Assembly (NCBI GenBank): GCA_964596835.1
Contig: CAZQVV010000015.1
Location: forward strand, 1-40,400
Length of the DNA: 40,400 nucleotides
DNA from: JAADGZ01 sp964596835
GTDB lineage: Bacteria; Pseudomonadota; Gammaproteobacteria; UBA6429; Thiohalophilaceae
Reading direction: 5' to 3'
Position 1 is the first letter of the stretch. Each line of letters opens with the position of its first letter. This document shows positions 31,344 through 40,321 of the stretch, piece by piece. Position numbers and translations under genes: made by a program. Below the pieces are notes generated by a model that was not told where the DNA came from, did not search any database, and saw nothing but the letters and a program-made list of their open reading frames with translations.

Positions 31344-31976
31344 TCAGGGGTGCCTTACCAGCAGGCCTTTTATTTTCTGCCGCGCCAGAAGACGGTCACG
31401 CACCTGTTTTGCCCCGGCACGGCTGATATAAGGCCCCAACCTGACCCGGTAAATTAATTTCGCATGGCCGCTACGTATCCCCTCGACAAAGGCGCGGTAT
31501 TTCTGCTTTCGCAATTTATCGCGCAATTTGAAGGCATGGCTTTTCTGTTTGAAACTACCAACCTGCACGGCCCAGGCATGAATGGCGGGTACAGCCGAGA
31601 ACGTTTTCTTTTTAGTGACCGTTGGCGATAGCGGCTGTTCAAGCCGCCCGGGAGGTTCTTTAGTCACGTTGGCTTTAGCGGTTTTTTCTTTATTGACCGG
31701 AGCAAGCCCTTTGGCGACCGCAGACAGGGGTGCGGAACGTTTGTCGATGGGAATACGCAGGCTACTTTGCCCCGCCCGCCTGCCGGCTGAATCGCCTGGG
31801 GCGAATTCAAGCTGGCGAATATTTTTAACTTCCGCTGGTTTAGCCGGAATACTGCTGCCATTGACGACAAAACCCGGCTTCCGATCTCCATTCAGAATCA
31901 TGGGAATAAAAATGACGCCCAGCGCTACCAGCACGATAGCCCCCACCAGCCGCTGTTTGAGTCGAGATTGTTCCAC
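31344..31976 (-). CDS. dedD: SPOR-domain protein DedD
   Basis: A 210-residue protein with one N-terminal membrane segment (about 10-27), a basic, proline-rich linker and a C-terminal SPOR domain (about 132-210; AWAVQVGSFKQKSHAFKLRD and later YRVRLGPY). SPOR domains bind denuded peptidoglycan at the septum, and DedD takes part in cell division. The start is GTG at 31976 with a weak ribosome site. It lies in the usual folC-dedD-cvpA-purF order. Confidence 0.9.
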   Translation of the reverse strand: MEQSRLKQRLVGAIVLVALGVIFIPMILNGDRKPGFVVNGSSIPAKPAEVKNIRQLEFAPGDSAGRRAGQSSLRIPIDKRSAPLSAVAKGLAPVNKEKTAKANVTKEPPGRLEQPLSPTVTKKKTFSAVPAIHAWAVQVGSFKQKSHAFKLRDKLRKQKYRAFVEGIRSGHAKLIYRVRLGPYISRAGAKQVRDRLLARQKIKGLLVRHP

Positions 31977-32026
31977 CTGATTTTTCAGTCCCCGGCCTGT
32001 ACGCTCGGCCTCACTGCAAACGCCTA

Positions 32027-33355
32027 TTATATTCGCTGCCCATGTGCCTGCGCTACTACCGTGGCTTCGGAAACGGTATAAAAAGAACCGAACACCACGA
32101 CACGATCCCCTGCTTTGACCGAGCTTTCAATCGCGGCCCAGGCTTCGGCCACCGAAGTATGGACACAGGCCGAAGAGCGCCCCAGTGAATGGATAATATG
32201 CTTCAGATTTTCAGGTTTTTCACTACGAAGACTGTTTAGCGCCGCGACATGCCAGTCTGTTATCTGTGAATAAATATGCCTCAGCGCCGTTCTGCTGTCC
32301 TTGTCCGCCAACATCCCCAGCAAAGCAAAGGTGCGTCCCGGTTGTTCCGCTTCCACCAGCATCTGCGCCAACTGCTGGATGCTATCCGGATTGTGCGCCA
32401 CATCGTAGATCCAGCTTACCCTACCCGCGACAGACGAGTCGGACAAAGGCGGATCCGACAGAGACTGGCCAGACACAAATTGAAAGCGCCCTGGCAGATA
32501 CGCCCCCAGCAGGCCAGCACGAATTGCTGAGCGTGATACGGGCAACTGTGATTGTAACAGCGTCAGCACCATGAGGACGCCGGCCGCGTTGCGGTACTGG
32601 TGTGCTCCCCGCAGGCCGGGATGCGGCAGATCCAGCGCCTGCCCCTTCCTCTCCCGCCAGCACCAGCCCTGAGAATCGACCTTGAAATCAAAATCATATC
32701 CCAATCGGAAAAGCGGGCAATCCAATTTATGAGCATGCGTCCGCACAGACTGCGGCAAGTCCGGATCGCTGCAAACCGCCGGCTGGGCGGGGCGCAGAAT
32801 ACCGGCCTTTTCATAGCCAATGGCTTCACGATCCTCGCCCAGCCAGGCGGTATGATCCAGGCTGATGGCGGTCAGCAGGGCCACATCGGCATCGATGATA
32901 TTCACCGCATCCAGCCGTCCCCCCAGTCCCACTTCCAGCAAGACTACGTCCACTTTCTGGTGCATAAAAATATCCAGCGCCGCGAGGGTGCCAAATTCGA
33001 AGTAGGTCAGGGAAACATCGGCGCGCGCCGCATCAATGCGCGCAAAGGCAGCCACAATATCGGCGTCCGCAGCCTCTTCACCATTGATACGAATACGCTC
33101 GTTGTAGCGCAGCAGATGCGGCGAGCTGTAGGCGCAGGTACGATAACCATCGGCCAGATAAATCGACTCCAGCATATGCAAACTGGACCCTTTGCCGTTG
33201 GTACCAGCAACGGTGATCACCGGGCAGGAAAACGCGTTGGCCTGCAACCGCTGAAAAACGGTCGCTATGCGCGTCAGACCCAGTTCGATTTCTTCAGGAT
33301 GCAAGGTTTCCTGCCAGCGCAGCCAATCCCGCAGATTATCAAATCGGGCAGACAT
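32027..33355 (-). CDS. folC: Folylpolyglutamate/dihydrofolate synthase
   Basis: About 442 residues. The P-loop TVAGTNGKGSS near residue 48, the Mur-ligase type motifs YSSPHLLRYNERI and LEVGLGGRLDAVN, and the catalytic LDHTAWLG are present. FolC adds glutamates to folates and joins dihydropteroate to glutamate. The frame is open to ATG 33403; the internal ATG at 33355 (MSARFDNLRDWLRWQETLHP) matches the usual N terminus better, but neither has a clear ribosome site. It follows accD in the conserved block. Confidence 0.94.
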   Translation of the reverse strand: MSARFDNLRDWLRWQETLHPEEIELGLTRIATVFQRLQANAFSCPVITVAGTNGKGSSLHMLESIYLADGYRTCAYSSPHLLRYNERIRINGEEAADADIVAAFARIDAARADVSLTYFEFGTLAALDIFMHQKVDVVLLEVGLGGRLDAVNIIDADVALLTAISLDHTAWLGEDREAIGYEKAGILRPAQPAVCSDPDLPQSVRTHAHKLDCPLFRLGYDFDFKVDSQGWCWRERKGQALDLPHPGLRGAHQYRNAAGVLMVLTLLQSQLPVSRSAIRAGLLGAYLPGRFQFVSGQSLSDPPLSDSSVAGRVSWIYDVAHNPDSIQQLAQMLVEAEQPGRTFALLGMLADKDSRTALRHIYSQITDWHVAALNSLRSEKPENLKHIIHSLGRSSACVHTSVAEAWAAIESSVKAGDRVVVFGSFYTVSEATVVAQAHGQRI

Positions 33356-33434
33356 CAGCGGGAGGAAGATACTATCATCCGGAATATCCGGGTGGCCGCG
33401 CATGGATGTCTGAACCCGGTCAGGGTTTTGCCCC

Positions 33435-34295
33435 TTAGGCCGCGGACTGGTGCGTCAGTATGGACAGCAGGCTGGCGACCTTGTCGCGCATAGCGCGGCG
33501 GTCCACGATCATGTCAATGGCGCCATGCTCCAGTAGAAACTCACTACGCTGGAAACCTTCCGGCAAGGTCTCACGCACAGTCTGTTCAATGACACGGGGT
33601 CCCGCAAAACCGATCAGGGCGTTGGGTTCGGCAATATTAATATCGCCCAGCATCGCTAGACTGGCGGACACCCCGCCCATAGTGGGATCGGTCATGACTG
33701 AAATGAACGGGATCCCACGTTTGTTCAGACGCGCAATCACAGCGCTGGTTTTAGCCATCTGCATCAGGGAGAACAACGCTTCCTGCATGCGCGCACCACC
33801 ACTGGAAGAAAAGCAGAGCAGTGGAATATTCTGTTCGAGACAGACATTGGCGGCGCGCACAAAACGTTCACCCACCACGGATCCCATAGAGCCACCCATG
33901 AATTTGAATTCAAAGGCCAACGCGACCAGCGGCACGCCTTTGACCTTGCCCTTGATGGCCACCAGGGCATCCGTTTCACCGGTATTTTTTTGCGCCTGGC
34001 TGATGCGATCCCGGTATTTTTTCAGATCGCGGAACTTGAGTACGTCAACCGGTTTGAGATTAGCGCCGATTTCCTCACGTGCCTCTTCATCCAGAAACCT
34101 GTCCAGGCGGAAGCGGGCGCTAATGCGCATATGGTGATCGCATTTGGGGCAGACGCTATCGTTGCGTTCCATTTCCGCACGATAGAGCACGGCACTGCAG
34201 GCGCTACACTTCGCCCATAACCCCTCGGGCACATTTTTTTTGGCCCCTCCTTCGGTACGAATTCGTGAGGGTAATAATTTGTTAAACCAGTTCAT
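33435..34295 (-). CDS. accD: Acetyl-CoA carboxylase carboxyltransferase, beta subunit
   Basis: A 286-residue protein with the N-terminal zinc ribbon Cys30, Cys33, Cys49 and Cys52 and the crotonase-like carboxyltransferase domain (GGSMGSVVGERF, SSGGARMQEA, DPTMGGVSAS, IGFAGPRVIEQT). With AccA it transfers carboxyl from biotin to acetyl-CoA for fatty acid synthesis. The length is normal. A MITE-like element lies between it and trpA, although these genes are usually adjacent. Confidence 0.97.
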   Translation of the reverse strand: MNWFNKLLPSRIRTEGGAKKNVPEGLWAKCSACSAVLYRAEMERNDSVCPKCDHHMRISARFRLDRFLDEEAREEIGANLKPVDVLKFRDLKKYRDRISQAQKNTGETDALVAIKGKVKGVPLVALAFEFKFMGGSMGSVVGERFVRAANVCLEQNIPLLCFSSSGGARMQEALFSLMQMAKTSAVIARLNKRGIPFISVMTDPTMGGVSASLAMLGDINIAEPNALIGFAGPRVIEQTVRETLPEGFQRSEFLLEHGAIDMIVDRRAMRDKVASLLSILTHQSAA

Positions 34296-34363
34296 TTGAG
34301 AAACCCTGTTGCAGAAACATCACGCTATAAATAATCTTACGACTATTTCAGATAACAATTTTC

Positions 34364-34589
34364 GTAACTATTCAGCACCACTGCCAGAGAGCATTGTCTG
34401 TAGGTTGGTGCTGAGCCATGTTCTTTATGGCGAAGCCCAACAATGATAGGCCACGCCTGTTGGGCGACCGAAGGAAGTGCCTGTGGTGCTTCGCGTTGCT
34501 CAGCGCCAACCTACATTATTAGCCATTTTCTCAAACAACTTAAGCTGGGCAAGGGTTGGCGACCCCGCTCCGGTGAGCTGAATAGTTAC
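34364..34589. mobile_element. MITE-like element, copy C
   Basis: A 226-bp copy of the element at 20299-20524 in inverted orientation, with about five differences by eye. Ends are GTAACTATTCAGC and GCTGAATAGTTAC. It is flanked by the perfect 8-bp duplication CAATTTTC (34356-34363 and 34590-34597). It is inserted between trpA and accD and contains no reading frame. The near-identity with copy B suggests recent movement. Confidence 0.93.
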
Positions 34590-34612
34590 CAATTTTCTTA
34601 GAGAATCTCTGA

Positions 34613-34667
34613 TTAATTCCGCCATTCGTGGTGAACCCTTCGGCAAGCTCAGGGCGAACGGAATTAA
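34613..34667. repeat. Short inverted repeat downstream of trpA
   Basis: TTAATTCCG (34613-34621) and CGGAATTAA (34659-34667) are exact complements enclosing a CCCTTCGGCAAGCTCAGGGC core that recurs near 28985. It may help end the trp transcript in the leftward direction. It is a typical dispersed repeat of this genome. Confidence 0.55.
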
Positions 34668-34679
34668 GCCAGAGGCTCC

Positions 34680-35486
34680 TTAACGCATATCCATCGCTGC
34701 ACGCATTTCAGTCAGCAAACTCGCCACTGCACGGTTGATCTTATCGGCAGAATCTGCATTTTCCTCGATCTTGCGCACCAACGCACTGCCGACTACCACT
34801 GCATCCGCCACACTGGCGATACTGGCAGCAGACTCGGCATCTTTGATGCCAAAACCCACCGCAATAGGCAGTGCCGTCTGCGCCCGAATTTTAGCAAGCT
34901 GTTGCTTGACGCCTGAAATATCCAGATGGCCCGCACCCGTGACGCCTTTTAGAGAAACATAATAGATGAAGCCACGGCCAGATTCAGTAATCATCTTGAT
35001 ACGCACGTCATCAGTCGTCGGCGCCACCAGAAAAATCATATCCAGATCATGCGCATACAATGCCGATAACAAATCATCCGCTTCCTCGGGCGGCATGTCC
35101 ACCAGTAACACCGCGTCCACGCCTGCTGCCTGGGCCTCGCGTGCGAAGTCAGTGTAGCCTTTGACTTCTACCGGATTCAGATAGCCCATCAGCACCACGG
35201 GTGTATCAGGATCGGTCTGACGAAATGTGTGTACCATTTTCAACACGTCGTCCAGTGAAACATCATGTTCCAGCGCCCGCTCCATCGCACGCTGGATCAC
35301 CGGCCCTTCGGCCATAGGATCAGAAAACGGCACCCCCAGCTCAAGGATATTGGCCCCGGCTGCGACCATCGCATGCATCAATGAAACCGTCACCCCCGGT
35401 TCAGGATCACCGGCCGTCACATAGGGAACAAGGGCTTTGCGACCAGCCTTGCCTAATGCTTCAAAACAAACGGCCAAGCGACTCAT
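34680..35486 (-). CDS. trpA: Tryptophan synthase alpha subunit
   Basis: A 268-residue TIM-barrel protein, normal for TrpA. It cleaves indole-3-glycerol phosphate and channels indole to TrpB. Glu49 (ILELGVPFSDP) is conserved, and the phosphate-binding GFGIKDAES and VVGSALV segments are present. Position 60, usually the catalytic Asp in the D-P-x-A-D-G-P motif, is Glu (DPMAEGP, codon GAA), an unusual change. Its ATG overlaps the trpB stop (ATGA), giving translational coupling. Confidence 0.96.
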   Translation of the reverse strand: MSRLAVCFEALGKAGRKALVPYVTAGDPEPGVTVSLMHAMVAAGANILELGVPFSDPMAEGPVIQRAMERALEHDVSLDDVLKMVHTFRQTDPDTPVVLMGYLNPVEVKGYTDFAREAQAAGVDAVLLVDMPPEEADDLLSALYAHDLDMIFLVAPTTDDVRIKMITESGRGFIYYVSLKGVTGAGHLDISGVKQQLAKIRAQTALPIAVGFGIKDAESAASIASVADAVVVGSALVRKIEENADSADKINRAVASLLTEMRAAMDMR

Positions 35487-36694
35487 AGGGTAATCCCCTC
35501 ATGTTGAGCCACCGTATGTATATCCTTGTCGCCCCGGCCTGATAAATTAACAATAATAATTTGCTCGCTTGTCATCGTTGGCGCCAGTTTTGTCGCATAG
35601 GCCAGTGCATGACTGGATTCCAGCGCTGGAATAATGCCTTCGATGCGGGTCAAATCATGAAAACCCTGCAGGGCTTCATTATCATTGATAGCCACATAGT
35701 TTGCCCGGCCGGTATCCTTCAGCCAGGCATGCTCAGGCCCCACCCCGGGATAGTCCAGCCCGGCAGAAATGGAATGCGTAGGTATGATCTGGCCATGTGT
35801 ATCTTCCATCAAATAAGTACGATTGCCGTGCAGCACGCCGGGCTGTCCTGCACACAGGGGCGCCGCATGGCGACCGCTCTCCAGCCCATCGCCGGCGGCC
35901 TCGACGCCATAGATAGCCACATCGTTATCTTCAATAAAAGGATAAAACAGGCCCATGGCATTAGAGCCACCCCCGACACAGGCCACCAGGGCGTCGGGCA
36001 GCCGACCTTCCTGCTGCATAATTTGAGTGCGCGCTTCACGCCCGATAATAGTCTGAAAGTCACGCACCATAGCCGGATAAGGGTGGGGTCCGGCAACGGT
36101 GCCAATAATGTAAAAGGTATCGTCGATATTGGTCACCCAGTCACGCATGGCTTCGTTGAGTGCATCTTTCAACGTGCGGGAGCCAGACTCTACCGGCACT
36201 ACTGTAGCACCCAGTAATTTCATCCGGAATACATTCATGGCCTGGCGCTGGATATCCTCCGCGCCCATGTACACCACGCATTCAAGCCCCAAACGAGCGG
36301 CCACCGTGGCGCTGGCCACGCCATGCTGACCCGCGCCGGTCTCAGCAATAATGCGCGTCTTGCCCATGCGTTTGGCCAATAACGCCTGGCCCACCGTATT
36401 ATTAATCTTGTGCGCGCCGGTATGATTCAAATCTTCCCGTTTCAGATAAATGCGCGCGCCGCCCAGTTGCTGACTCCAGCGTTGGGCAAAATACAGCGGG
36501 CTGGGCCGGCCGACATAGTGCTGCAACTCATCATCCAGCTCGGCGAGAAAACCGGCGTCCTGGAGATATTTTTCATAGGCTTCCCGCAATGCCGCCAGGG
36601 GTCCCATCAGGGTTTCCGCCACGAACATACCACCATAAATACCGAAATGCCCCTTGTCATCCGGCATTTGGTATCTATCTGATTGATTATCCAT
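35483..36694 (-). CDS. trpB: Tryptophan synthase beta subunit
   Basis: About 403 residues. The PLP lysine is in LNHTGAHKINN, the phosphate-binding glycine loop is CVGGGSNAMG, and KREDLNHTG is conserved. It condenses indole with serine to tryptophan in an alpha2-beta2 complex with TrpA. I chose ATG 36694, nine bases inside a frame that opens with TTG at 36703. This start overlaps the end of trpF by eight bases, so trpF, trpB and trpA are translationally linked. Confidence 0.97.
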   Translation of the reverse strand: MDNQSDRYQMPDDKGHFGIYGGMFVAETLMGPLAALREAYEKYLQDAGFLAELDDELQHYVGRPSPLYFAQRWSQQLGGARIYLKREDLNHTGAHKINNTVGQALLAKRMGKTRIIAETGAGQHGVASATVAARLGLECVVYMGAEDIQRQAMNVFRMKLLGATVVPVESGSRTLKDALNEAMRDWVTNIDDTFYIIGTVAGPHPYPAMVRDFQTIIGREARTQIMQQEGRLPDALVACVGGGSNAMGLFYPFIEDNDVAIYGVEAAGDGLESGRHAAPLCAGQPGVLHGNRTYLMEDTHGQIIPTHSISAGLDYPGVGPEHAWLKDTGRANYVAINDNEALQGFHDLTRIEGIIPALESSHALAYATKLAPTMTSEQIIIVNLSGRGDKDIHTVAQHEGITL

Positions 36695-37313
36695 TGCTTG
36701 CAAAACTGCCTACCTCATTGATAAATGCTGTCATTTTCTGCTGATCCTTGATGCCTTTTGCCGCTTCAACCCCGCCACTGACATCCACGGCATAAGGCTG
36801 TACTGACTGTATCGCTGCGAGGACATTCGTCGCATCCAGGCCGCCGGCCAGGATCAGCGGCTGCTCCAGTGCGGGAATGCGCGTCCAGTCAAAGGTCTGC
36901 CCGGTTCCGCCCGGCACGCCCTGCTGATAACTGTCCAGCAAAATACCGGCTGCGGTTGGGTACCGCCGGGCCTGCTTCTCAATATCCGCGCCCTCTTTCA
37001 TGCGCAAGGCCTTGATGTAGGGCCGACCATAGCGACAGCAGTCTGCTTCAGATTCATCGCCATGGAACTGTAACAAGTCCAGCGGCACCTGGCGCAGTAA
37101 CGTGCGGATCGTGGCCTCCGCCTCATTCACGAACAGACCCACTGTGGTGACAAAAGGCGGTAGCGCGGCGATGATGATCTGCGCCTGCTCTGCTGTCAAT
37201 GCGCGCGGACTGGGTGGATAGAACACCAGCCCTAACGCATCGACGCCCAGACGCACGGCCGCCAGCGCATCATCCACCCGGGTGATACCACATATTTTGA
37301 TTCGTATGCGCAA
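36687..37313 (-). CDS. trpF: Phosphoribosylanthranilate isomerase
   Basis: A 208-residue TIM-barrel enzyme of tryptophan synthesis. The general-base cysteine is in KICGITRVDDA, and FHGDES, LDSYQQGVPGGTGQTFDW and DVSGGVEAAKGIKD motifs are present. The start is a TTG at 37313 without a clear ribosome site; no ATG is available nearby. The gene heads the trpF-trpB-trpA group in the order truA...trpF-trpB-trpA-accD. Confidence 0.95.
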   Translation of the reverse strand: MRIRIKICGITRVDDALAAVRLGVDALGLVFYPPSPRALTAEQAQIIIAALPPFVTTVGLFVNEAEATIRTLLRQVPLDLLQFHGDESEADCCRYGRPYIKALRMKEGADIEKQARRYPTAAGILLDSYQQGVPGGTGQTFDWTRIPALEQPLILAGGLDATNVLAAIQSVQPYAVDVSGGVEAAKGIKDQQKMTAFINEVGSFASNG

Positions 37314-37423
37314 TGAACGTCACCCGCGACAAAAGCCGGGAGCTTAACAGTTCATGGGGGAAAGTGAAAGTCGAAGAAAATGGAACGGAGGGGATTCTTC
37401 TTGTTTTACAATAACTTAAACAG

Positions 37424-37446
37424 AAAAACCCGCCTTGAGGCGGGTC
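37424..37446 (-). terminator. Intrinsic terminator of PEP-CTERM gene
   Basis: The stem ACCCGCC/GGCGGGT around the loop TTGA is followed, in leftward reading, by five T residues (AAAAA at 37424-37428). It lies 36 bases after the stop of the PEP-CTERM gene at 37482 and upstream of trpF. Confidence 0.85.
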
Positions 37447-37481
37447 TTCTGTTAGAAGGAGAGACTTGAATGGCTTTCGCT

Positions 37482-38066
37482 TCAGGCGGCTTTCTTTCGT
37501 TTAGCGATACCGGCCAGACCCAGCAGGCTGGAACCAAATAACCAGACCGCAGCCGGGACGGGAACCACCTGTACCTTACCAATCTTGGCTATCAGGCTAT
37601 CCGCTTTAAAAGCAGTACCCAACGCAATGGCACCGGTAGCATTAAAAAAAGTACCTTCAATCCGGCCATTGAACAGGTTGGCGGGCATCATACTACCGCC
37701 GGTATAGGTTAAATCCGCAGTAAAATAACCAACACCCGTGGCTATAGGATTCAGGTTCAGCTTTGAAAAACTAGCGCTTAAAATGGAACCATTACCAACG
37801 CTCAGCGTACCCACTCCACTTGCATCGGAACTCAGAGAAAAAGGTTGATCGGGAAAACCAGGCCAATTGCTCGTAGCAGAATAAATAATGGAAAACGCGG
37901 TTCCATTCATTGTCAAACTGGTCGCAGTACTAGTCACGTCGGTACCACTACCATATTGCTGAACATCCAGCATAGGATATGCGACTGACGCATTCGCCGC
38001 TGCTGTAAACAGTAAACCAGCCGCCACGGGAATACCTGTTTTCATTATTTTATGCCACATTTTCAT
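37482..38066 (-). CDS. PEP-CTERM (VPxP variant) sorting-signal protein
   Basis: A 194-residue secreted protein with an N-terminal signal peptide (about 1-26, cleaved near ANA-SVA) and a C-terminal sorting signal: VPVPAAVWLFGSSLLGLAG followed by the basic tail KRKK. The hydrophobic helix and basic end are recognised by exosortase, though none lies in this window. The body is rich in Ser, Thr and Gly, typical of surface proteins linked to exopolysaccharide. A good ribosome site (GGAGAGG) is present. The function of the mature part is unknown. A second PEP-CTERM gene lies just upstream. Confidence 0.9.
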   Translation of the reverse strand: MKMWHKIMKTGIPVAAGLLFTAAANASVAYPMLDVQQYGSGTDVTSTATSLTMNGTAFSIIYSATSNWPGFPDQPFSLSSDASGVGTLSVGNGSILSASFSKLNLNPIATGVGYFTADLTYTGGSMMPANLFNGRIEGTFFNATGAIALGTAFKADSLIAKIGKVQVVPVPAAVWLFGSSLLGLAGIAKRKKAA

Positions 38067-38105
38067 CCCACCTCTCCATTTACTTAATTAAAATTATTGA
38101 TTTAG

Positions 38106-38786
38106 TTAGCTGACATGATGACTGAATTTCTGTCCGGATTTCTTGCTCGTAGCCATGACCAGCATGCCCAACCCCAACATAAACAGAACCAGCACACCGG
38201 GTTCCGGAACGGATACTGCGGCAGGGGCAGAAAGGTTGCCATCGGCTCCGCCTTTAAAGCTGTGATCAAACATTTTAGGACCAAAAGTCGTGGTCAAATT
38301 GAACTGCAGAGCAACCAGTTTTGCGCCCACTGCAAATTCATTCAGAAGAGACCCCCCTGTCGGGGTAAACTGAGCCATCAGAACTCCACCATTCGCATCA
38401 TTTAGCCCACTCATCGCCAATCCAGCCAACTCACCTTGCAGCAACAGGTTCGAGTCTCCATCGATAACCTTAAGATCCGGGCCGCTAATCCCGGTGAATC
38501 TCGCTAAAGTAGTGGAGGGGTAGGAACCAGCTGATACAGAATCAAGCAGGCCGCCAAAGGAAAATGTGCTTCCACTGAGTTGCGGCGCCGGGCTGATGTC
38601 CTGTGAACCCGTCAAAGTACCGTTAACAGATAGGACATAGATCCCACCAGGGGCATCAGGGGAAAGATCCGTGCCATACGTCATGCTGCCATCAAACTTG
38701 AGCTGGGGATAGGCAGAGACGTTAAATGCGAGCAGACACATTCCGAGGCCTGCTAGTATACTTTTAAAATGGTTGGTGATAAACAT
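38106..38786 (-). CDS. PEP-CTERM sorting-signal protein
   Basis: A 226-residue protein with a signal peptide (about 1-25, ending at VSAYPQ) and a canonical C-terminal VPEPGVLVLFMLGLGMLVMA segment followed by a basic tail. The middle is Gly/Ser-rich and beta-like (SFGGLLDSVSAGSYP) without a recognised enzyme domain. It should be exported and processed by an exosortase encoded elsewhere. GGAG precedes the ATG. It is 39 bases upstream of the next PEP-CTERM gene in the same orientation, so the pair is probably cotranscribed. Sequence similarity between the two bodies is low by eye. Confidence 0.88.
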   Translation of the reverse strand: MFITNHFKSILAGLGMCLLAFNVSAYPQLKFDGSMTYGTDLSPDAPGGIYVLSVNGTLTGSQDISPAPQLSGSTFSFGGLLDSVSAGSYPSTTLARFTGISGPDLKVIDGDSNLLLQGELAGLAMSGLNDANGGVLMAQFTPTGGSLLNEFAVGAKLVALQFNLTTTFGPKMFDHSFKGGADGNLSAPAAVSVPEPGVLVLFMLGLGMLVMATSKKSGQKFSHHVS

Positions 38787-39541
38787 CCGGGTGTTCTCCG
38801 TATTTAACTAGTTTGCATTCAATGTTAAGGGCAGTATAGTTGGCGAACCGTAGACACACTATAAGCAATTAGTCGTAGGTAAAATCCCTATCATCCCTGG
38901 TTACGTGACAATTGATGCAAATTTCATTCCATTCAATATTTATCATTACAAAACAATTACTTAATTAGATGAGCCGCGTTCTATATTTTTATTCTGTAAA
39001 TATTACTGACGATCACTGAGGATTACTTTACTACTCCAGTACGACAGGAAAATGACAAGATATTGATTTTTTTGACATTAATGATGAAAATATACCCGGC
39101 AAGCAGAGAAACCCCCTTGTAAATTTTTCCGACACATTTCTAAGAAATTTACAACACCGGGCACCGGGAGAATTCTGTTATTTCCACCAATATCAGACGT
39201 CATTATTCAGCTCACCCAAATAAAGCAGCGGGGAATGACACCCAAAGCTGAGGTATCCCCACAAAATAATGTTTAAAATTAAGTCGATAAAAAAAATATC
39301 CGCCTATGAACGCGAGTAAACGCGAATATTTTATGTTGATGTGCCTGCGGCACAGAATACGCCAATCAATGCTGTCGCCTTTATGGGCGTCTATTCGCGT
39401 TCATTGGCGGACAGATAAGTGTCTGACTTTTAAAAATATTCGTGGGGATACCCCCGCACCCAAAGAGATTAAATAGTGGCTTGCGGTCTGTCGTGTCAGA
39501 CCGACAAAATCAACCCCCCGCCAGGTGAATCTCATCAGGAC
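38787..39541. other. Non-coding stretch with nested palindromes
   Basis: About 750 bases without a credible gene. The left part (to about 39200) is AT-rich and should hold the promoter of the PEP-CTERM pair. The right part holds nested palindromic repeats (39252-39452) and a hairpin CGGTCTG/CAGACCG at 39484-39503 that may lie at the end of the truA transcript but lacks a T-run. No tRNA-like structure was found. Confidence 0.5.
39252..39452. repeat. Nested palindromic repeat element
   Basis: The outer arms GGTATCCCCAC (39252-39262) and GTGGGGATACC (39442-39452) are perfect complements. They enclose an inner palindrome whose arms are TCCGCCTATGAACGCGAGT onwards (39299-39328) and a TATTCGCG TTCATTGGCGGA type segment (39392-39411). 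The inner unit resembles a repeat widely seen in gammaproteobacteria. Non-coding. Confidence 0.65.
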
Positions 39542-40321
39542 TTATCCGTAACGGGGAAACCAGGCCGCATCCGGTAAATCAAACCCGGCATCATAATCAA
39601 CTCTGACCAGGTACAATCCGGCGGCGGCGGCCGTTATCCCGCCTTTTTTTCGATCCTTATATTCCAGTACCTCTCTTGCCCATTCGATCGGTTTGTCTCC
39701 CGTGCCAATCGTCATCAAAACACCGGCAAGATTGCGCACCATGTGATGCAAAAAGGCATTCGCACAGATATCCAGGTAGACAAAGTCCCCGCTACGGGAA
39801 ACATCGATGCGATACATGTGCCGCACCGGAGACCGGGCCTGACAGGCCTGCGCGCGGTAGGAGGTGAAATCATGTTCGCCGACGAGAGACTGTGCTGCGG
39901 CTGCCATGCGTGCAGCATCCAGCGGCCGGTGCTGGCATACGACTTTGCCCATCAGACAGGCCGGGCGAATCGGGCGATTGAGAATGATATACCGGTAGCA
40001 ACGCCGCCGTGCCATGAAGCGCGCATGAAAACCGTCATCCACCGGGTGTACCCAGGTCAAACAAATACTCTCGACCAGATGTGTATTCGTGCCGCGCACC
40101 CAGGAATACTCGCTACGAAAGGCCGTCGTATCAAAATGAATGATCTGGTTAACCGCATGAACACCGGTATCGGTACGTCCGGCACACACCACACGAACAG
40201 GATGATCGGCGACTTTCGATAAAGCCTTTTCAACTTCCTCCTGGACTGTTTTAACGCCTTCCTGAATTTGCCAGCCACGGTAGGGACGACCATCATATTC
40301 AAGCGCGGCGGCAATTCTCAT
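39542..40321 (-). CDS. truA: tRNA pseudouridine synthase A
   Basis: A 259-residue TruA of typical length. The catalytic aspartate is Asp51 in CAGRTDTGVHA. The conserved FHARFMARRRCYRYII and FLHHMVRNLAG segments are present. It converts uridines 38-40 in the tRNA anticodon arm to pseudouridine. The start ATG is preceded by AGAGG. It stands upstream of the trp-acc block as in other gammaproteobacteria, here separated from trpF by the PEP-CTERM pair and repeats. Only 79 bases follow to the window end; no further gene is seen there. Confidence 0.96.
   Translation of the reverse strand: MRIAAALEYDGRPYRGWQIQEGVKTVQEEVEKALSKVADHPVRVVCAGRTDTGVHAVNQIIHFDTTAFRSEYSWVRGTNTHLVESICLTWVHPVDDGFHARFMARRRCYRYIILNRPIRPACLMGKVVCQHRPLDAARMAAAAQSLVGEHDFTSYRAQACQARSPVRHMYRIDVSRSGDFVYLDICANAFLHHMVRNLAGVLMTIGTGDKPIEWAREVLEYKDRKKGGITAAAAGLYLVRVDYDAGFDLPDAAWFPRYG

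Noticed and set aside
32600..33493. 297-aa plus-strand frame over folC and the end of accD
   Set aside because: It is antisense to well-supported genes, and its Arg/Gln-rich composition is typical of a shadow frame.
33460..34137. 225-aa plus-strand frame over accD
   Set aside because: Serine/arginine-rich antisense shadow of accD.
35561..36217. 218-aa plus-strand frame over trpB
   Set aside because: Antisense shadow without family resemblance.
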